DNA of 64,000 bases. It comes from Xanthobacteraceae bacterium. GTDB taxonomy: Bacteria; Pseudomonadota; Alphaproteobacteria; Rhizobiales; Xanthobacteraceae. The DNA lies in contig JASHOR010000131.1 of assembly GCA_030041005.1 (NCBI GenBank), positions 1 through 64,000 of the forward strand. The letters run 5' to 3'. The notes beneath the pieces are model-generated. The model ran no database searches, was not told where the DNA came from, and saw only the letters and a program-made list of their open reading frames with translations. Both the position numbers and the translations under genes were made by a program. This document shows positions 29,506-38,320 of the stretch, piece after piece. Each line of letters opens with the position of its first letter. The first letter of the stretch is position 1.

Positions 29506-30714
29506 CTATTTGCTTGCAGGCATCGGATAGAGCAGATTGGCGGACTGTGCCTCGGTTGGCCACACGACTTGCCGACCGAGCTTGCCGTTGATCATCTGCC
29601 ACTGCGCCAGCACCATTTTATGCCCCACCTGCAGGCCATGATGGCCTGGATCGGTGGCGAATTTGATGCGCCCGAAGAAAGTGGTCACGTCGATGGCGTT
29701 CAGCGCCGCCGTGACCTTCTCGGGATCGACGGAGCCGGCCTGCTCGATGGCGTGTTGCAAGATCATGCCGTCGGTGTAGCCCGACGCGGCATGATAATCC
29801 GGCGGCGCATGGAACTTGGCTTCGTAGGCCTTGACGAACTGCGCCGTGGTGGGCCCGAATTGCGGCTTGTACGAAACCTGCACTTCCCATTGCGACGGCA
29901 CGGTGACACCCAAAGCTGCCGGCCCAAGCTCGGCAAATTTGTCGTCCGCCGGCGCCACCAGGATCGACATCCATTTCATATTGGCTTTTTGGTCGTGCAT
30001 TTGCCGCGCCAGCGTTGCGCCATCCGAGTAATGCCCGCCGCCCAGGAACGCATCGGCATTCGAGGAGATGATCTTGTTGACGACCGGCCCGAAATCGGTG
30101 GTGGAGGGCGAGTAGGACTCGTCCAGCACCACATCGAGGCCCGCCGCTTTGGCCTGCTGCGCAGCCGCGGCCAGAACGTCCTTTGAGAACGGATCGTCCG
30201 AGTAGACCATCGCGAGCTTGGCGTGCGGATCCTTTTCCTTGAGCGCCTCGATCGCGCCAGAGAGGTAGTGAGTTGCCGAGGTGATGACCATGAACAGATA
30301 TTTGTTACCCTGCTCGAACGGCTTCTCCTCGGCGCCGCCGGAATCGATCATGATCTTTCCGTACTGCTCGGAGATGACCGCAGCCGGGGCAGTAAGTCCC
30401 GACGAATAGGGGCTGAATAGAAAGTTTGCCTTGTCCTGATTGATCAGCCGCGTATAGAGCTGCTGCACGCGCCCGCCCACCGATTCGTCGTCGTAGCTGA
30501 CGAACTTGACCTTGTAGCTTTTGCCGCCGGCCTTTATGCCGCCCGCCGCATTGACTTCATCGCGCCAGAACTCATAGCCGCGGGTCTGTCCCAGCGAATC
30601 GACGTTGAGCGGACCGGTCACCGAATCGGTGAAGCCGATCGTGATCGTGTTCTGAGCAAAGGCAGGCGTCGCAATCAATGCCGCCGCTGCGGCAAGCAAG
30701 TAGAGTCGCTTCAT
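29506..30714 (-). CDS. Branched-chain-type ABC transporter substrate-binding protein (second importer)
   Basis: A 402-residue periplasmic binding protein with signal peptide MKRLYLLAAAAALIATPAFAQ. The mature domain starts NTITIGFTDSVTGPLNVDSLGQTRGYEFWRDEVNAAGGI, and includes LFSPYSSGLTAPAAVISEQYGKIMIDSGG and AASGYTDGMILQHAIEQAG. Ribosome site GGGAGG lies directly upstream of the ATG at 30714. It is only distantly similar to the first importer's binding protein, so ligands probably differ; identity is unknown. Three TCACCGCG octamers upstream (30745-30810) may be regulatory. Confidence 0.92.
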   Translation of the reverse strand: MKRLYLLAAAAALIATPAFAQNTITIGFTDSVTGPLNVDSLGQTRGYEFWRDEVNAAGGIKAGGKSYKVKFVSYDDESVGGRVQQLYTRLINQDKANFLFSPYSSGLTAPAAVISEQYGKIMIDSGGAEEKPFEQGNKYLFMVITSATHYLSGAIEALKEKDPHAKLAMVYSDDPFSKDVLAAAAQQAKAAGLDVVLDESYSPSTTDFGPVVNKIISSNADAFLGGGHYSDGATLARQMHDQKANMKWMSILVAPADDKFAELGPAALGVTVPSQWEVQVSYKPQFGPTTAQFVKAYEAKFHAPPDYHAASGYTDGMILQHAIEQAGSVDPEKVTAALNAIDVTTFFGRIKFATDPGHHGLQVGHKMVLAQWQMINGKLGRQVVWPTEAQSANLLYPMPASK

Positions 30715-30744
30715 CGTTTTCCTCCCTGATCGCCCCCGGAACTC

Positions 30745-30810
30745 TCACCGCGGAGTTGTCACCGCGAACTTATAGAGTAACTACCCTCTGGCGCTTGGCC
30801 AGTCACCGCG
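30745..30810. promoter_or_regulatory. Three direct TCACCGCG octamers upstream of the second ABC importer
   Basis: TCACCGCG occurs at 30745-30752, 30759-30766 and 30803-30810, all in the same orientation and 31-96 bases upstream of the binding-protein start (minus strand). Starts are 14 and 44 bases apart. In GC-rich DNA an octamer repeated three times in 66 bases is suggestive but not conclusive. Confidence 0.25.
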
Positions 30811-30998
30811 TGGCGGCACGGCAGGCGTCCTTTTGCCATAAGCGCTTCCGCCGCAGCAAGTCTTGCGAATTATAACGCTAGGGATAATGAAAGCATCCCG
30901 CAAGTCGGCGAAAGGTCCCTTTGGCGGAGCCGGCGGCATGGGTGGGGGGGTGCTCGCTCCGCTCGTTCGGCGCACCCCCGATGGCCCGCAGCAATGCG

Positions 30999-32828
30999 TC
31001 AATCGGCCGCTGCGGTTACCTCTTCAGGCGGCGCGTGCTCGTCCTGCGCCCGCTGCTCGACCGGCTTTCTGCTCCGCGTCAGATTGTAGGCGCTGTTGAC
31101 GAGCGCGAGGTGGGAGAAGGCTTGCGGAAAGTTGCCGACCAGCCGCTTGGCATGCGGATCGTATTCCTCGCTGAGAAGGCCTACGTCGTTGCGCAGTGTG
31201 AGAAGCCGTCGGAAAAGCTGCTCGGCCTCTTCGCAGCGCCCTTGCAGCATGTAGACATCGACCAGCCAAAAACTGCAGGCGAGAAACGCGCCTTCTCCCG
31301 GCGGCAGCGCGTCCCCGCCGTCGCCGGTGCTGTAACGCATGACGAAACCGTCGTTAAGCAGGTGGCGTTCGACCGCGGCAACCGTGCGCTCGATGCGTGG
31401 GTCCGTCGACGGCAGGAAACCGACGCAGGGCAACAGCAGCAGATTGGCGTCAAGCTGCTTGGAACCGTAGGCCTGCATGAACGTGCCGCGGTCGGGGTCG
31501 TACGCGCGCTCGCACACCTCGTCGCAAATCCGCTCGCGAAGCTTCCGCCATTCGTCGAGCGGTCCTTCAAGGCCGAACGTTTCGGCGCTTTTGATCGCCC
31601 GATCGTAGGCGACCCAGGCCATGACTTTGGAGTAGGTGAAATGCTGCGGCGGGCCGCGCATTTCCCAGATGCCGGAATCGGGTTCCCGCCAGATCTTATT
31701 GAGATGCTTGAGAAACTCGATCTGGGTGTCCCAGCCCGATTCATTGGTCGAAAGGCCGCCGCGACGCGCCTGGTGATGCACGTCCATGATCTCGCCGAAC
31801 ACGTCGAGCTGCAGTTGAGTGTGCGCCGCGTTGCCGATGCGCACCGGCGAGGAATTCTCGTATCCTGGCAGCCACGGCACGGTCCACTCGGCGAGCCGCC
31901 GCTCGCCGGCGATGCCGTACATGATCTGCAGTTGATCCGGGCTGCCGGCGACCGCGCGCAGCAGCCATTGGCGCCACGCCTGCGCCTCGCCGAAATAGCC
32001 GGCGTGCATGGAGCCGAGCAGCGTCAGCGTAGCGTCGCGCAACCAGCAGAAGCGATAGTCCCAATTGCGCTGTCCGCCAAGCCGCTCCGGCAGGGACGTG
32101 GTGGGGGCGGCGACGATCCCGCCGGTCGGACCGTAGGTCAGCGCCTTGAGCGTGATCACTGAGCGGCGAACCGCCTCGGTCCAGTGTGCGGCGTGCCGGC
32201 ATGTGCTGGACCATTCGCGCCAGAAAGTTTCGGTCGCGGCGAGAGCGGACGCGGCGTCGATCGGGTCCGGCAGCGGCCGGTGCGAGTGCGTATAAGTGAG
32301 GACGAAAGGAATTGTCTCGCCGCGGTTTATGGTGAACTCGCCGACCGTGGTCAGGTCTTTGCCCCGCATATGCACGGGGGTGTTGAGAACCACCATGTCG
32401 GGGCCGGCAATGGCGCGCAGCGCACCGCTTTCGACCCTGCTCACCCACGGCACGACGGCACCGTAGCCGAACCGCAAGATCAGCTCGGTGCGCATCGCCA
32501 GTTGGCCACGCGTGCCGATGACGAAGCGTATGACGCTCGAATGTCGCTCGCCAAACGGCATGAAATCGACCAAAACGGCGGCGCCGTCATCGCTCTCGAA
32601 ATGAGTCTCCAGTACCAGCGAGCCCGGTCGGTAGCGACGGGTAATGCGGGTCTTGCCGCGTGGCGCAATCAGCCATCGCCCGTGCTCTTTGCCGCCGAGA
32701 ATGGCGGCAAAGCAGGCTTCGGAATCGAAACGCGGCCAGCACAGCCAGTCGATCGAACCGTCGCGAGCGACCAGCGCGGCGGTATGGCAGTCGCCAATCA
32801 GGGCGTAATCTTCGATCCTGGAGGGCAT
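30999..32828 (-). CDS. Glycoside hydrolase family 15 protein (trehalase- or glucoamylase-like)
   Basis: GH15 enzymes release glucose from alpha-glucosides by inversion; several bacterial members are trehalases. The 609-residue product has the N-terminal beta domain starting RIEDYALIGDCHTAALVARDGSIDWLCWPRFDS, the catalytic barrel landmark RNWDYRFCWLRDATLTL (254-270), and GLLSEEYDPHAKRLVGNFPQAFSHLAL, which contains the probable general-base Glu. There is no signal peptide, so action on cytoplasmic trehalose or glycogen fragments is likely. Neighbours (glucose-dehydrogenase-like enzyme, otsA) favour trehalase. The Arg-Lys/Glu-rich tail is not conserved. Confidence 0.88.
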   Translation of the reverse strand: MPSRIEDYALIGDCHTAALVARDGSIDWLCWPRFDSEACFAAILGGKEHGRWLIAPRGKTRITRRYRPGSLVLETHFESDDGAAVLVDFMPFGERHSSVIRFVIGTRGQLAMRTELILRFGYGAVVPWVSRVESGALRAIAGPDMVVLNTPVHMRGKDLTTVGEFTINRGETIPFVLTYTHSHRPLPDPIDAASALAATETFWREWSSTCRHAAHWTEAVRRSVITLKALTYGPTGGIVAAPTTSLPERLGGQRNWDYRFCWLRDATLTLLGSMHAGYFGEAQAWRQWLLRAVAGSPDQLQIMYGIAGERRLAEWTVPWLPGYENSSPVRIGNAAHTQLQLDVFGEIMDVHHQARRGGLSTNESGWDTQIEFLKHLNKIWREPDSGIWEMRGPPQHFTYSKVMAWVAYDRAIKSAETFGLEGPLDEWRKLRERICDEVCERAYDPDRGTFMQAYGSKQLDANLLLLPCVGFLPSTDPRIERTVAAVERHLLNDGFVMRYSTGDGGDALPPGEGAFLACSFWLVDVYMLQGRCEEAEQLFRRLLTLRNDVGLLSEEYDPHAKRLVGNFPQAFSHLALVNSAYNLTRSRKPVEQRAQDEHAPPEEVTAAAD

Positions 32829-33030
32829 ATCAGATGGGCTGCGGCGGTGGCGCGTTCGTGGTCTTGCAATCCTCGACTTCGCAATGCTTGGCTTCGCCGC
32901 AGCTTGGCGACACGGCGAAGGACGGCGTCAAAGGAGCAACAGTGAGATGCGGATGCAAGTCGCGTTCATGGTCGTTGTGGATTGCTTCTATCATCGGCGT
33001 TTCGTTGGCATCGGTCCCGCACGTTCAAAA

Positions 33031-34080
33031 TCAGGAAAAATCGACGATCACCTTGATGTCGTCCGGCTGTTGCTCAAGGGCCTGCGTCCATTGCTCGGGC
33101 GGCACCCGCCGCGTGATCAGGCGACTCAGCCACGCCTTGTTGGCCCGCCGTAGCGCATCGACGGCATCCTCATAATGTTTGCGGTTCGCATTCACCGTGC
33201 CGAATACGGCGTCGTTGTCGAGCACCATGGTGCGATTGAGCGCCCCGATATCGAGGTCGAACTGGTGCCCAGGAGCGCTCACTCCGACCAGACAAACAAT
33301 ACCGCCTGACGAGGTGCGGCCCAACGCGTCGCGCGCCACGATCGGCGCCCCGGTGCACTCCATCAAAATATCAGGCTTGAAATCATCGAGCTCCGACAAG
33401 CTGCCGAGATGGAACGTGCCGCCGAGTTCGCGCACGATCAGTCTCTTTTCCAAGCTGTCACGGTTGTCGAGCACGTGAACGTCCAGTCCGCGTTGCGCGC
33501 CCAACAAGGCGGCGAGCAGTCCGACCGGCCCGGCGCCGGTTACGAGCAGCGTCTTCGGCTGCCAGGCACGTGATCGGCGGCCGATGCGTTCGGTGTGGTC
33601 CCACGCCTTGGCGACGACGCTGGCGGGCTCGACCAAAACTCCTTCGGCGCCAAGCCCGCGATCGAGTTTGACGAGAAATTCCGGCTCGATGCGGAAGTAA
33701 TCCGCCCCAAATCCGTTGCGCTCCTTGATGCCGCGTTCGGTGTAGCGGCCGTTGCGGCACATATCCCATTCGCCGACGGCACAGGCCGGACAAGGAACGG
33801 GATCGGGCCGACGGACAATGCCGACAACAAGATCGCCGGCAGCAAAGCCGCAGTTGGCGGGCGCTTCCTCGACGTGCCCGAGAGATTCGTGGCCGATCAC
33901 TAGCCGCTTCTGCCCCGGCGGCGCCCAGCCGTAGGCGCCGGATACGATTTCGCGGTCCGTGCCGCAGACACCCAGCGCCAAGCTGCGCACCAGTACGGCG
34001 CCATCGGATTCAGGGGGCGGCGGTATGTCTTCAATCAGGGCCGAATTGGCGACGGTCGGCGCCACCGTAAGCGCGCGCAT
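33031..34080 (-). CDS. Zinc-type glucose/alcohol dehydrogenase, glucose-1-dehydrogenase-like
   Basis: A 349-residue medium-chain dehydrogenase of the glucose-dehydrogenase subgroup. Catalytic zinc ligands are Cys39 (GVCGTDREIVSG) and His64-Glu65 (GHESLGHVEE). The nucleotide-binding motif is TGAGPVGLLAALLGAQRGLDVHVLD. EGVLVEPASVVAKAWDH is typical of glucose dehydrogenases, as is the C-terminal FGTVNANRKHYEDAVDAL. It would oxidise free glucose, for instance that released by the adjacent GH15 enzyme, but substrate specificity is inferred from family and context. It is transcribed leftward like the GH15 gene, 202 bases upstream of it. Confidence 0.85.
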   Translation of the reverse strand: MRALTVAPTVANSALIEDIPPPPESDGAVLVRSLALGVCGTDREIVSGAYGWAPPGQKRLVIGHESLGHVEEAPANCGFAAGDLVVGIVRRPDPVPCPACAVGEWDMCRNGRYTERGIKERNGFGADYFRIEPEFLVKLDRGLGAEGVLVEPASVVAKAWDHTERIGRRSRAWQPKTLLVTGAGPVGLLAALLGAQRGLDVHVLDNRDSLEKRLIVRELGGTFHLGSLSELDDFKPDILMECTGAPIVARDALGRTSSGGIVCLVGVSAPGHQFDLDIGALNRTMVLDNDAVFGTVNANRKHYEDAVDALRRANKAWLSRLITRRVPPEQWTQALEQQPDDIKVIVDFS

Positions 34081-34304
34081 TGTCCTGTCCCACGGTTATT
34101 AGCCGCCTCGACCGAGGTCGGTCGGCGGGGTTTGGGTCCAGTCAGCCCGCCCTCCAGCTGACGTCGAATTGGGAGTATAACCCGACGGATGAAAAAAAGT
34201 TCCAATTCGTGGAACCAACCCCGGAGCCTCTGCGTTCTGAGCTCGCCCTCCAGGCGGCTCGCCCCCCACATCCCAGCCAAATCATCAGCAGGAAAAGCCA
34301 GCCC

Positions 34305-34679
34305 ATGGAACCCATCGGACATAAGCGTTGGGCTATCGCCGAAGGACATATTCCGGCGCAAAGCTCGTTCTCGGAGCGCGCGCTTATTTCCCATGAAACT
34401 GCGTGCATTCTCAACGCCGGTGACAGGGAAGCGCACGTCCAGATCACGATATTCTTCGCCGATCGCGAGCCGGTCGGCCCTTATCGCGTGACAGTGGCTC
34501 CGCGACGGACGCTTCACCTGCGCTTCAACGATTTGACGGACCCGGCCGCCGTTCCGCGCGACACCGACTATTCCTCGGTATTCGAGTCCGACGTACCGAT
34601 CGTGGTGCAACACACGCGCCTCGATTCACGTTACGCTGAAATCAGCCTGCTCTCGACTACGGCTTATTCAGAAGCCTGA
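34305..34679 (+). CDS. Anabaena sensory rhodopsin transducer (ASRT) family protein
   Basis: The 124-residue product matches the ASRT family closely: WAIAEGHIPAQSS, SHETACILNAGDREAHVQIT, FADREPVGPYRVTV, RTLHLRFNDLTDP and SDVPIVVQHTRLDSR all correspond to blocks I recall from the Anabaena protein. The latter is a soluble tetrameric beta-sandwich that interacts with a microbial rhodopsin. No rhodopsin gene is present here. I recall a comparative-genomics proposal that the family is a small-molecule-binding domain, possibly for sugars, which would fit the trehalose neighbours. ATG at 34305 is chosen because upstream in-frame sequence to 34080 has no family similarity. It is co-directional with otsA, 174 bases upstream. 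Confidence 0.9.
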   Translation: MEPIGHKRWAIAEGHIPAQSSFSERALISHETACILNAGDREAHVQITIFFADREPVGPYRVTVAPRRTLHLRFNDLTDPAAVPRDTDYSSVFESDVPIVVQHTRLDSRYAEISLLSTTAYSEA

Positions 34680-34853
34680 GCAGGCGTTACGGATTCGCAA
34701 CCGGTTCCGCCAGATGCATCAGGTGTCGAGGGTCCACCGCAAGATATCGCCGAGATCTCGGCAGTTCCAGAGTTTCAGTTGCAGCACTGCACCACAGGAA
34801 CCAACAGCCCATCGGCTGTGTTGTCGCAACAGTCTCATTGGAGAATTCGTCCT

Positions 34854-36320
34854 GTGAAAATCGTCGTCGTTTCCAACCGCGTTGCGCGGGCAAGAACGGA
34901 TGAACCGATCGCCGGAGGGCTGGCGTCGGCATTGTTCCCGATGGTCAAGGAGTCCGGCGCGATCTGGGTCGGTTCCAGCGGCCACGCCGGAGATGCGGCT
35001 CAAACGAGGGATTCATTCGCAAAAATCGAAGCGCTCGGCCGCGGTGCATTGGCTACTGTCGATATGCCGGCGAGACATTATCGCGGCTATTACGAGGGAT
35101 TTGCCAATTCCGCTCTTTGGCCGGCGTTGCATTCGCGTCCGGATCTCATCCAGGTAACGGCGGACGAATATTCCTCGTATCGCGAAGTGAATGCTTTCAT
35201 GGCGCGCTCTCTCTTGCGCTTTGGTGGCCCGGAGACTGTCTTCTGGATACAGGATTATCACTTCTTGAGCCTGGGCGCAGAATTGCGCCACCTGGGAATC
35301 AAGCGGCCGATCGGATTTTTTCTGCATACGCCCTGGGCGGAACGCAGCACGATGGCCGCGGTGCCGCACCATGGCGATCTGATTTCCGCGATGCTCGCCT
35401 ACGATCTGATCGGCTTTCAGACCGAGGATGACCAGCGGAATTTTGAGGATTATCTCCGACTTGATCTGGGAGTCTCGATCATCGACGACGTCGTAACGTC
35501 GAAATACGGAACGACCCGGCTCGCCGTCTTTCCGATCGGAATCGATGTAGACGAATTTGCCAGCCGCGCCGCCAAGGCGGTGGCGCGTCCGGAAATCATG
35601 CGCCTGCGCGCAAGCCTGCAAGGTGCCAGGCTGGCGCTGGGCGTCGACCGTCTCGACTATTCGAAAGGCCTGGCGAACAGACTGCGCGCTTTCGACCGCC
35701 TGTTCGAGCTGCAACCGTCCGCCAAGCGCGCGGTGTCGCTGCTGCAGGTGGCGGTGCCGACGCGCGGCAACATTCGCGCCTACCGCGAACTGAAAAACGA
35801 ACTCGCTACCCTGGTCGGCGAAATCAACGGCCGTCACGGCGAAGTCGACTGGATCCCGATCCGCTACCTCAACAGGGGATTTGCCCAGTCAACGCTTGCC
35901 GGCTTCTATCGAGTTGCACATGTGGGCTTGGTGACGCCGCTGCATGATGGCATGAACCTGGTCGCCAAGGAGTATGTGGCGGCGCAGAATCCGTTCGATC
36001 CAGGCGCGCTCGTGCTTTCGTCGTTTGCCGGAGCGGCGAAGGAGCTCGACGCCGCGCTGATCGTGAACCCGCACGATGTCGATGCGATGGCCAAGCAAAT
36101 CTCCCGCGCGTTTTCCATGAGCCTCGAAGAGCGGCGCGAGCGTTGGCAGAGCATGATCGCCAGGCTGCGGGAAGGCTCGGTGCAGAACTGGTTCTCCGAT
36201 TTCCTGCAGGCCCTCGCCGGTGTCGAGCTGGTGCCGGCACGCGTTGCCGCGTCGGACGCCGCTGTCATGCCGATCATCCTCGATGTCGCCGAAGGCGGCA
36301 GGACGGCGCACAGCGGTTGA
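34854..36320 (+). CDS. otsA: Trehalose-6-phosphate synthase OtsA
   Basis: OtsA (GT20) makes trehalose-6-phosphate from UDP-glucose and glucose-6-phosphate in the cytoplasm. The 488-residue product has KIVVVSNRVA at the start, a Gly-Gly loop (EPIAGGLASAL), WIQDYHFLSLGAELR, IGFFLHTPWA, GVDRLDYSKGLANRLRAF, and the nucleotide-sugar site TPLHDGMNLVAKEYVAAQ. The start is GTG at 34854, with GGAG about ten bases upstream and the conserved N-terminus directly after. No trehalose-phosphatase (otsB) is found in the window, although the pathway needs one. Confidence 0.95.
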   Translation: MKIVVVSNRVARARTDEPIAGGLASALFPMVKESGAIWVGSSGHAGDAAQTRDSFAKIEALGRGALATVDMPARHYRGYYEGFANSALWPALHSRPDLIQVTADEYSSYREVNAFMARSLLRFGGPETVFWIQDYHFLSLGAELRHLGIKRPIGFFLHTPWAERSTMAAVPHHGDLISAMLAYDLIGFQTEDDQRNFEDYLRLDLGVSIIDDVVTSKYGTTRLAVFPIGIDVDEFASRAAKAVARPEIMRLRASLQGARLALGVDRLDYSKGLANRLRAFDRLFELQPSAKRAVSLLQVAVPTRGNIRAYRELKNELATLVGEINGRHGEVDWIPIRYLNRGFAQSTLAGFYRVAHVGLVTPLHDGMNLVAKEYVAAQNPFDPGALVLSSFAGAAKELDAALIVNPHDVDAMAKQISRAFSMSLEERRERWQSMIARLREGSVQNWFSDFLQALAGVELVPARVAASDAAVMPIILDVAEGGRTAHSG

Positions 36321-36369
36321 TCTCGGCGACAGGCGCGAGCCTGTTCGACGGGCTGGCGCGGAGGCGAGC

Positions 36370-38178
36370 TCAGCCTTCCTCTTTTGTCCGCCGCAAAGTG
36401 CTGCGCTTGACCGAATGGATGGCGTGCAATCCGGCTTGGCGTGCCGCCTGCTGCAGCGCACGACGGATCTGGTCGCGCTTTTCGTGGATCGAAGCTATCA
36501 CCGTCCCGACCGGGCGCCCGAGCCCGATCAGAGCCGCTTCCGAGAGTTGCAGGCTTGCCTCGATCGTCTCCGGCACGGCATCGCTCGCGCCGAGGCTGTA
36601 GAGATGGCTCGCGTGCGCGGCATCGCGGGCTCGGGAGACGATGAGAATGTCGGGCCGCCGCGTGCGAACGTGCGCGACGACTTCATCAATGACGTTCTGG
36701 GTGTGGATCGTGATGATGACGCCGGCGGCAGCCGAAAGACCGCATGCTTCCAGGAACCGCGGATCGGCGGCGTCGCCGTAAAAGACGTCGTGGCCGCTGC
36801 GGCGATCGCGCGTCACCGTCGGAGCATCGAAGTCGGCCGCCACGTACGCAATGCCATGCTCTTTGAGCAAATCGCAGACCACCTTGCCGACGCGACCATA
36901 GCCGACCACGATCGCATGGTTCTCTCCCGCGGTCGGCAGCACGCTCAACTCGGCGGCCGACGCCCCGAGCGGTTGAAGGAGAGACGCAAAACGTCGGCCG
37001 ACCAAGGAGAGCAGCGGCGTCAGCAGCATCGTGACCGAGGTGACGGCAAGCGCGAAGGTCACTGTGCTCGGATCGATAAAGCCGGCGACGCCCGCCATTC
37101 CGATGCCGACGAAGGCGAATTCGCCGCCCGGCCCGAGCAATAAACCGGTCTCGATCGCAACCGGCCACGACAGTCGAAACGCCCTGACCAGTGGGGTGAG
37201 GATGAGCGTCTTCGCGGCAATGACGGCGAGGACCGCGCCGCCCAGCCGGAGCGGCTCGTGGACAATCTCGCGATAGTCGATCTCCATGCCGACCGTGAAG
37301 AAAAAAATGCCGAGCAGCAGCGACTTGAACGGCTCGAGCGTCGTTTCGACCGCTTTGCGGTACTCGGTTTCCGCCAGCAGGAGGCCGGCCACGAAGGCGC
37401 CAAGCGCCATGGACAGGCCCGCCTCATTGGCGACGACGCCGGCCCCCAGGATCACGAATAAAACAGCGGCGATGAACAGGTCGCGGGAATGCGTCGTCGC
37501 CACCAGCCGGAACAACGGACGCATCAGCAAGCGGCCAAAAACAACGATCACGGAAAGTGCCGCTGCCGCGGAGATGAGCGCGCTGGCGAGACTGGCAAGG
37601 ACCGAGTTGCCCGGCCCCACCGCCAGGATCGAGACAAACATGAGGATCGGAATGACGGCGAGATCCTGGGCCAGCAGCACGGAAAAGCTGGCACGTCCGA
37701 CGCTCGTGGTGAGGCGCTCCTGGCGCGACAGCAGTTCGAGCACGATCGCGGTGGAGGACAGTGAGAGGCTGGCACCGAGGATGACTGCAGCTGCCGGCTT
37801 CTGGCCCATGATCGCTGCGCCGCCAGCGAACAAGACGGTGGTGAGAAGCACCTGCAATCCGCCAAGACCGAAGACGTAGCGCCGCATCGTCAGCAGGCGT
37901 TGAAACGACAGCTCGATGCCGATAAGGAACAGGAGGAAAACGACGCCGAGTTCGGCGATCCCGGCGACGTTTCTGGCGTCGCCGACGGTAAACCAGTAAA
38001 GCCACGGAAACGTACGGATAAACGAACCCAGGCCCAGCGGGCCCAGGATGGCGCCGGCCACGAGATAGCCCAGTATCGGGCTGAAGCCCAAGCGACTGAC
38101 GACCGGGACCAGAATTCCCGCGGTACCGAGCACGACCAGTGCGTCGCTGTAAGCGGCGATATTGATCGTCGGGGGCAC
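36370..38178 (-). CDS. Kef-type (CPA2) cation:proton antiporter with RCK/TrkA-N domain
   Basis: A 602-residue inner-membrane antiporter or glutathione-gated-like K+ efflux protein. The membrane domain (about 1-395) has twelve or so hydrophobic segments with LGYLVAGAILGPLGLG, LGVVFLLFLIGIELS and LSLSSTAIVLELLS. A Rossmann regulatory domain follows with GYGRVGK at about 424-430 and DAADPRFLEACGLSAA. The tail is basic. It converges with otsA (49-base gap) and is divergent from the enolase-superfamily gene. Cation specificity (K+ or Na+) is not readable. Confidence 0.92.
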   Translation of the reverse strand: MPPTINIAAYSDALVVLGTAGILVPVVSRLGFSPILGYLVAGAILGPLGLGSFIRTFPWLYWFTVGDARNVAGIAELGVVFLLFLIGIELSFQRLLTMRRYVFGLGGLQVLLTTVLFAGGAAIMGQKPAAAVILGASLSLSSTAIVLELLSRQERLTTSVGRASFSVLLAQDLAVIPILMFVSILAVGPGNSVLASLASALISAAAALSVIVVFGRLLMRPLFRLVATTHSRDLFIAAVLFVILGAGVVANEAGLSMALGAFVAGLLLAETEYRKAVETTLEPFKSLLLGIFFFTVGMEIDYREIVHEPLRLGGAVLAVIAAKTLILTPLVRAFRLSWPVAIETGLLLGPGGEFAFVGIGMAGVAGFIDPSTVTFALAVTSVTMLLTPLLSLVGRRFASLLQPLGASAAELSVLPTAGENHAIVVGYGRVGKVVCDLLKEHGIAYVAADFDAPTVTRDRRSGHDVFYGDAADPRFLEACGLSAAAGVIITIHTQNVIDEVVAHVRTRRPDILIVSRARDAAHASHLYSLGASDAVPETIEASLQLSEAALIGLGRPVGTVIASIHEKRDQIRRALQQAARQAGLHAIHSVKRSTLRRTKEEG

Positions 38179-38320
38179 ACAATCTCCCGATATGCGATGG
38201 CAGCCGCAATCTTATCGAGCTTGCCGATCGATTACGAGACGCGTTGACGGCAGGCGAAGCTTTGCGCAGGTTCCGCTTGCCGGGATGAAGCAGCCCGCTC
38301 GATCGGGAGGAACCGAGTCC

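Noticed and set aside
34080-34304. N-terminal extension of the ASRT-family protein by 75 codons
   Set aside because: Frame is open, but the sequence does not resemble the family, which normally begins near the chosen ATG at 34305.
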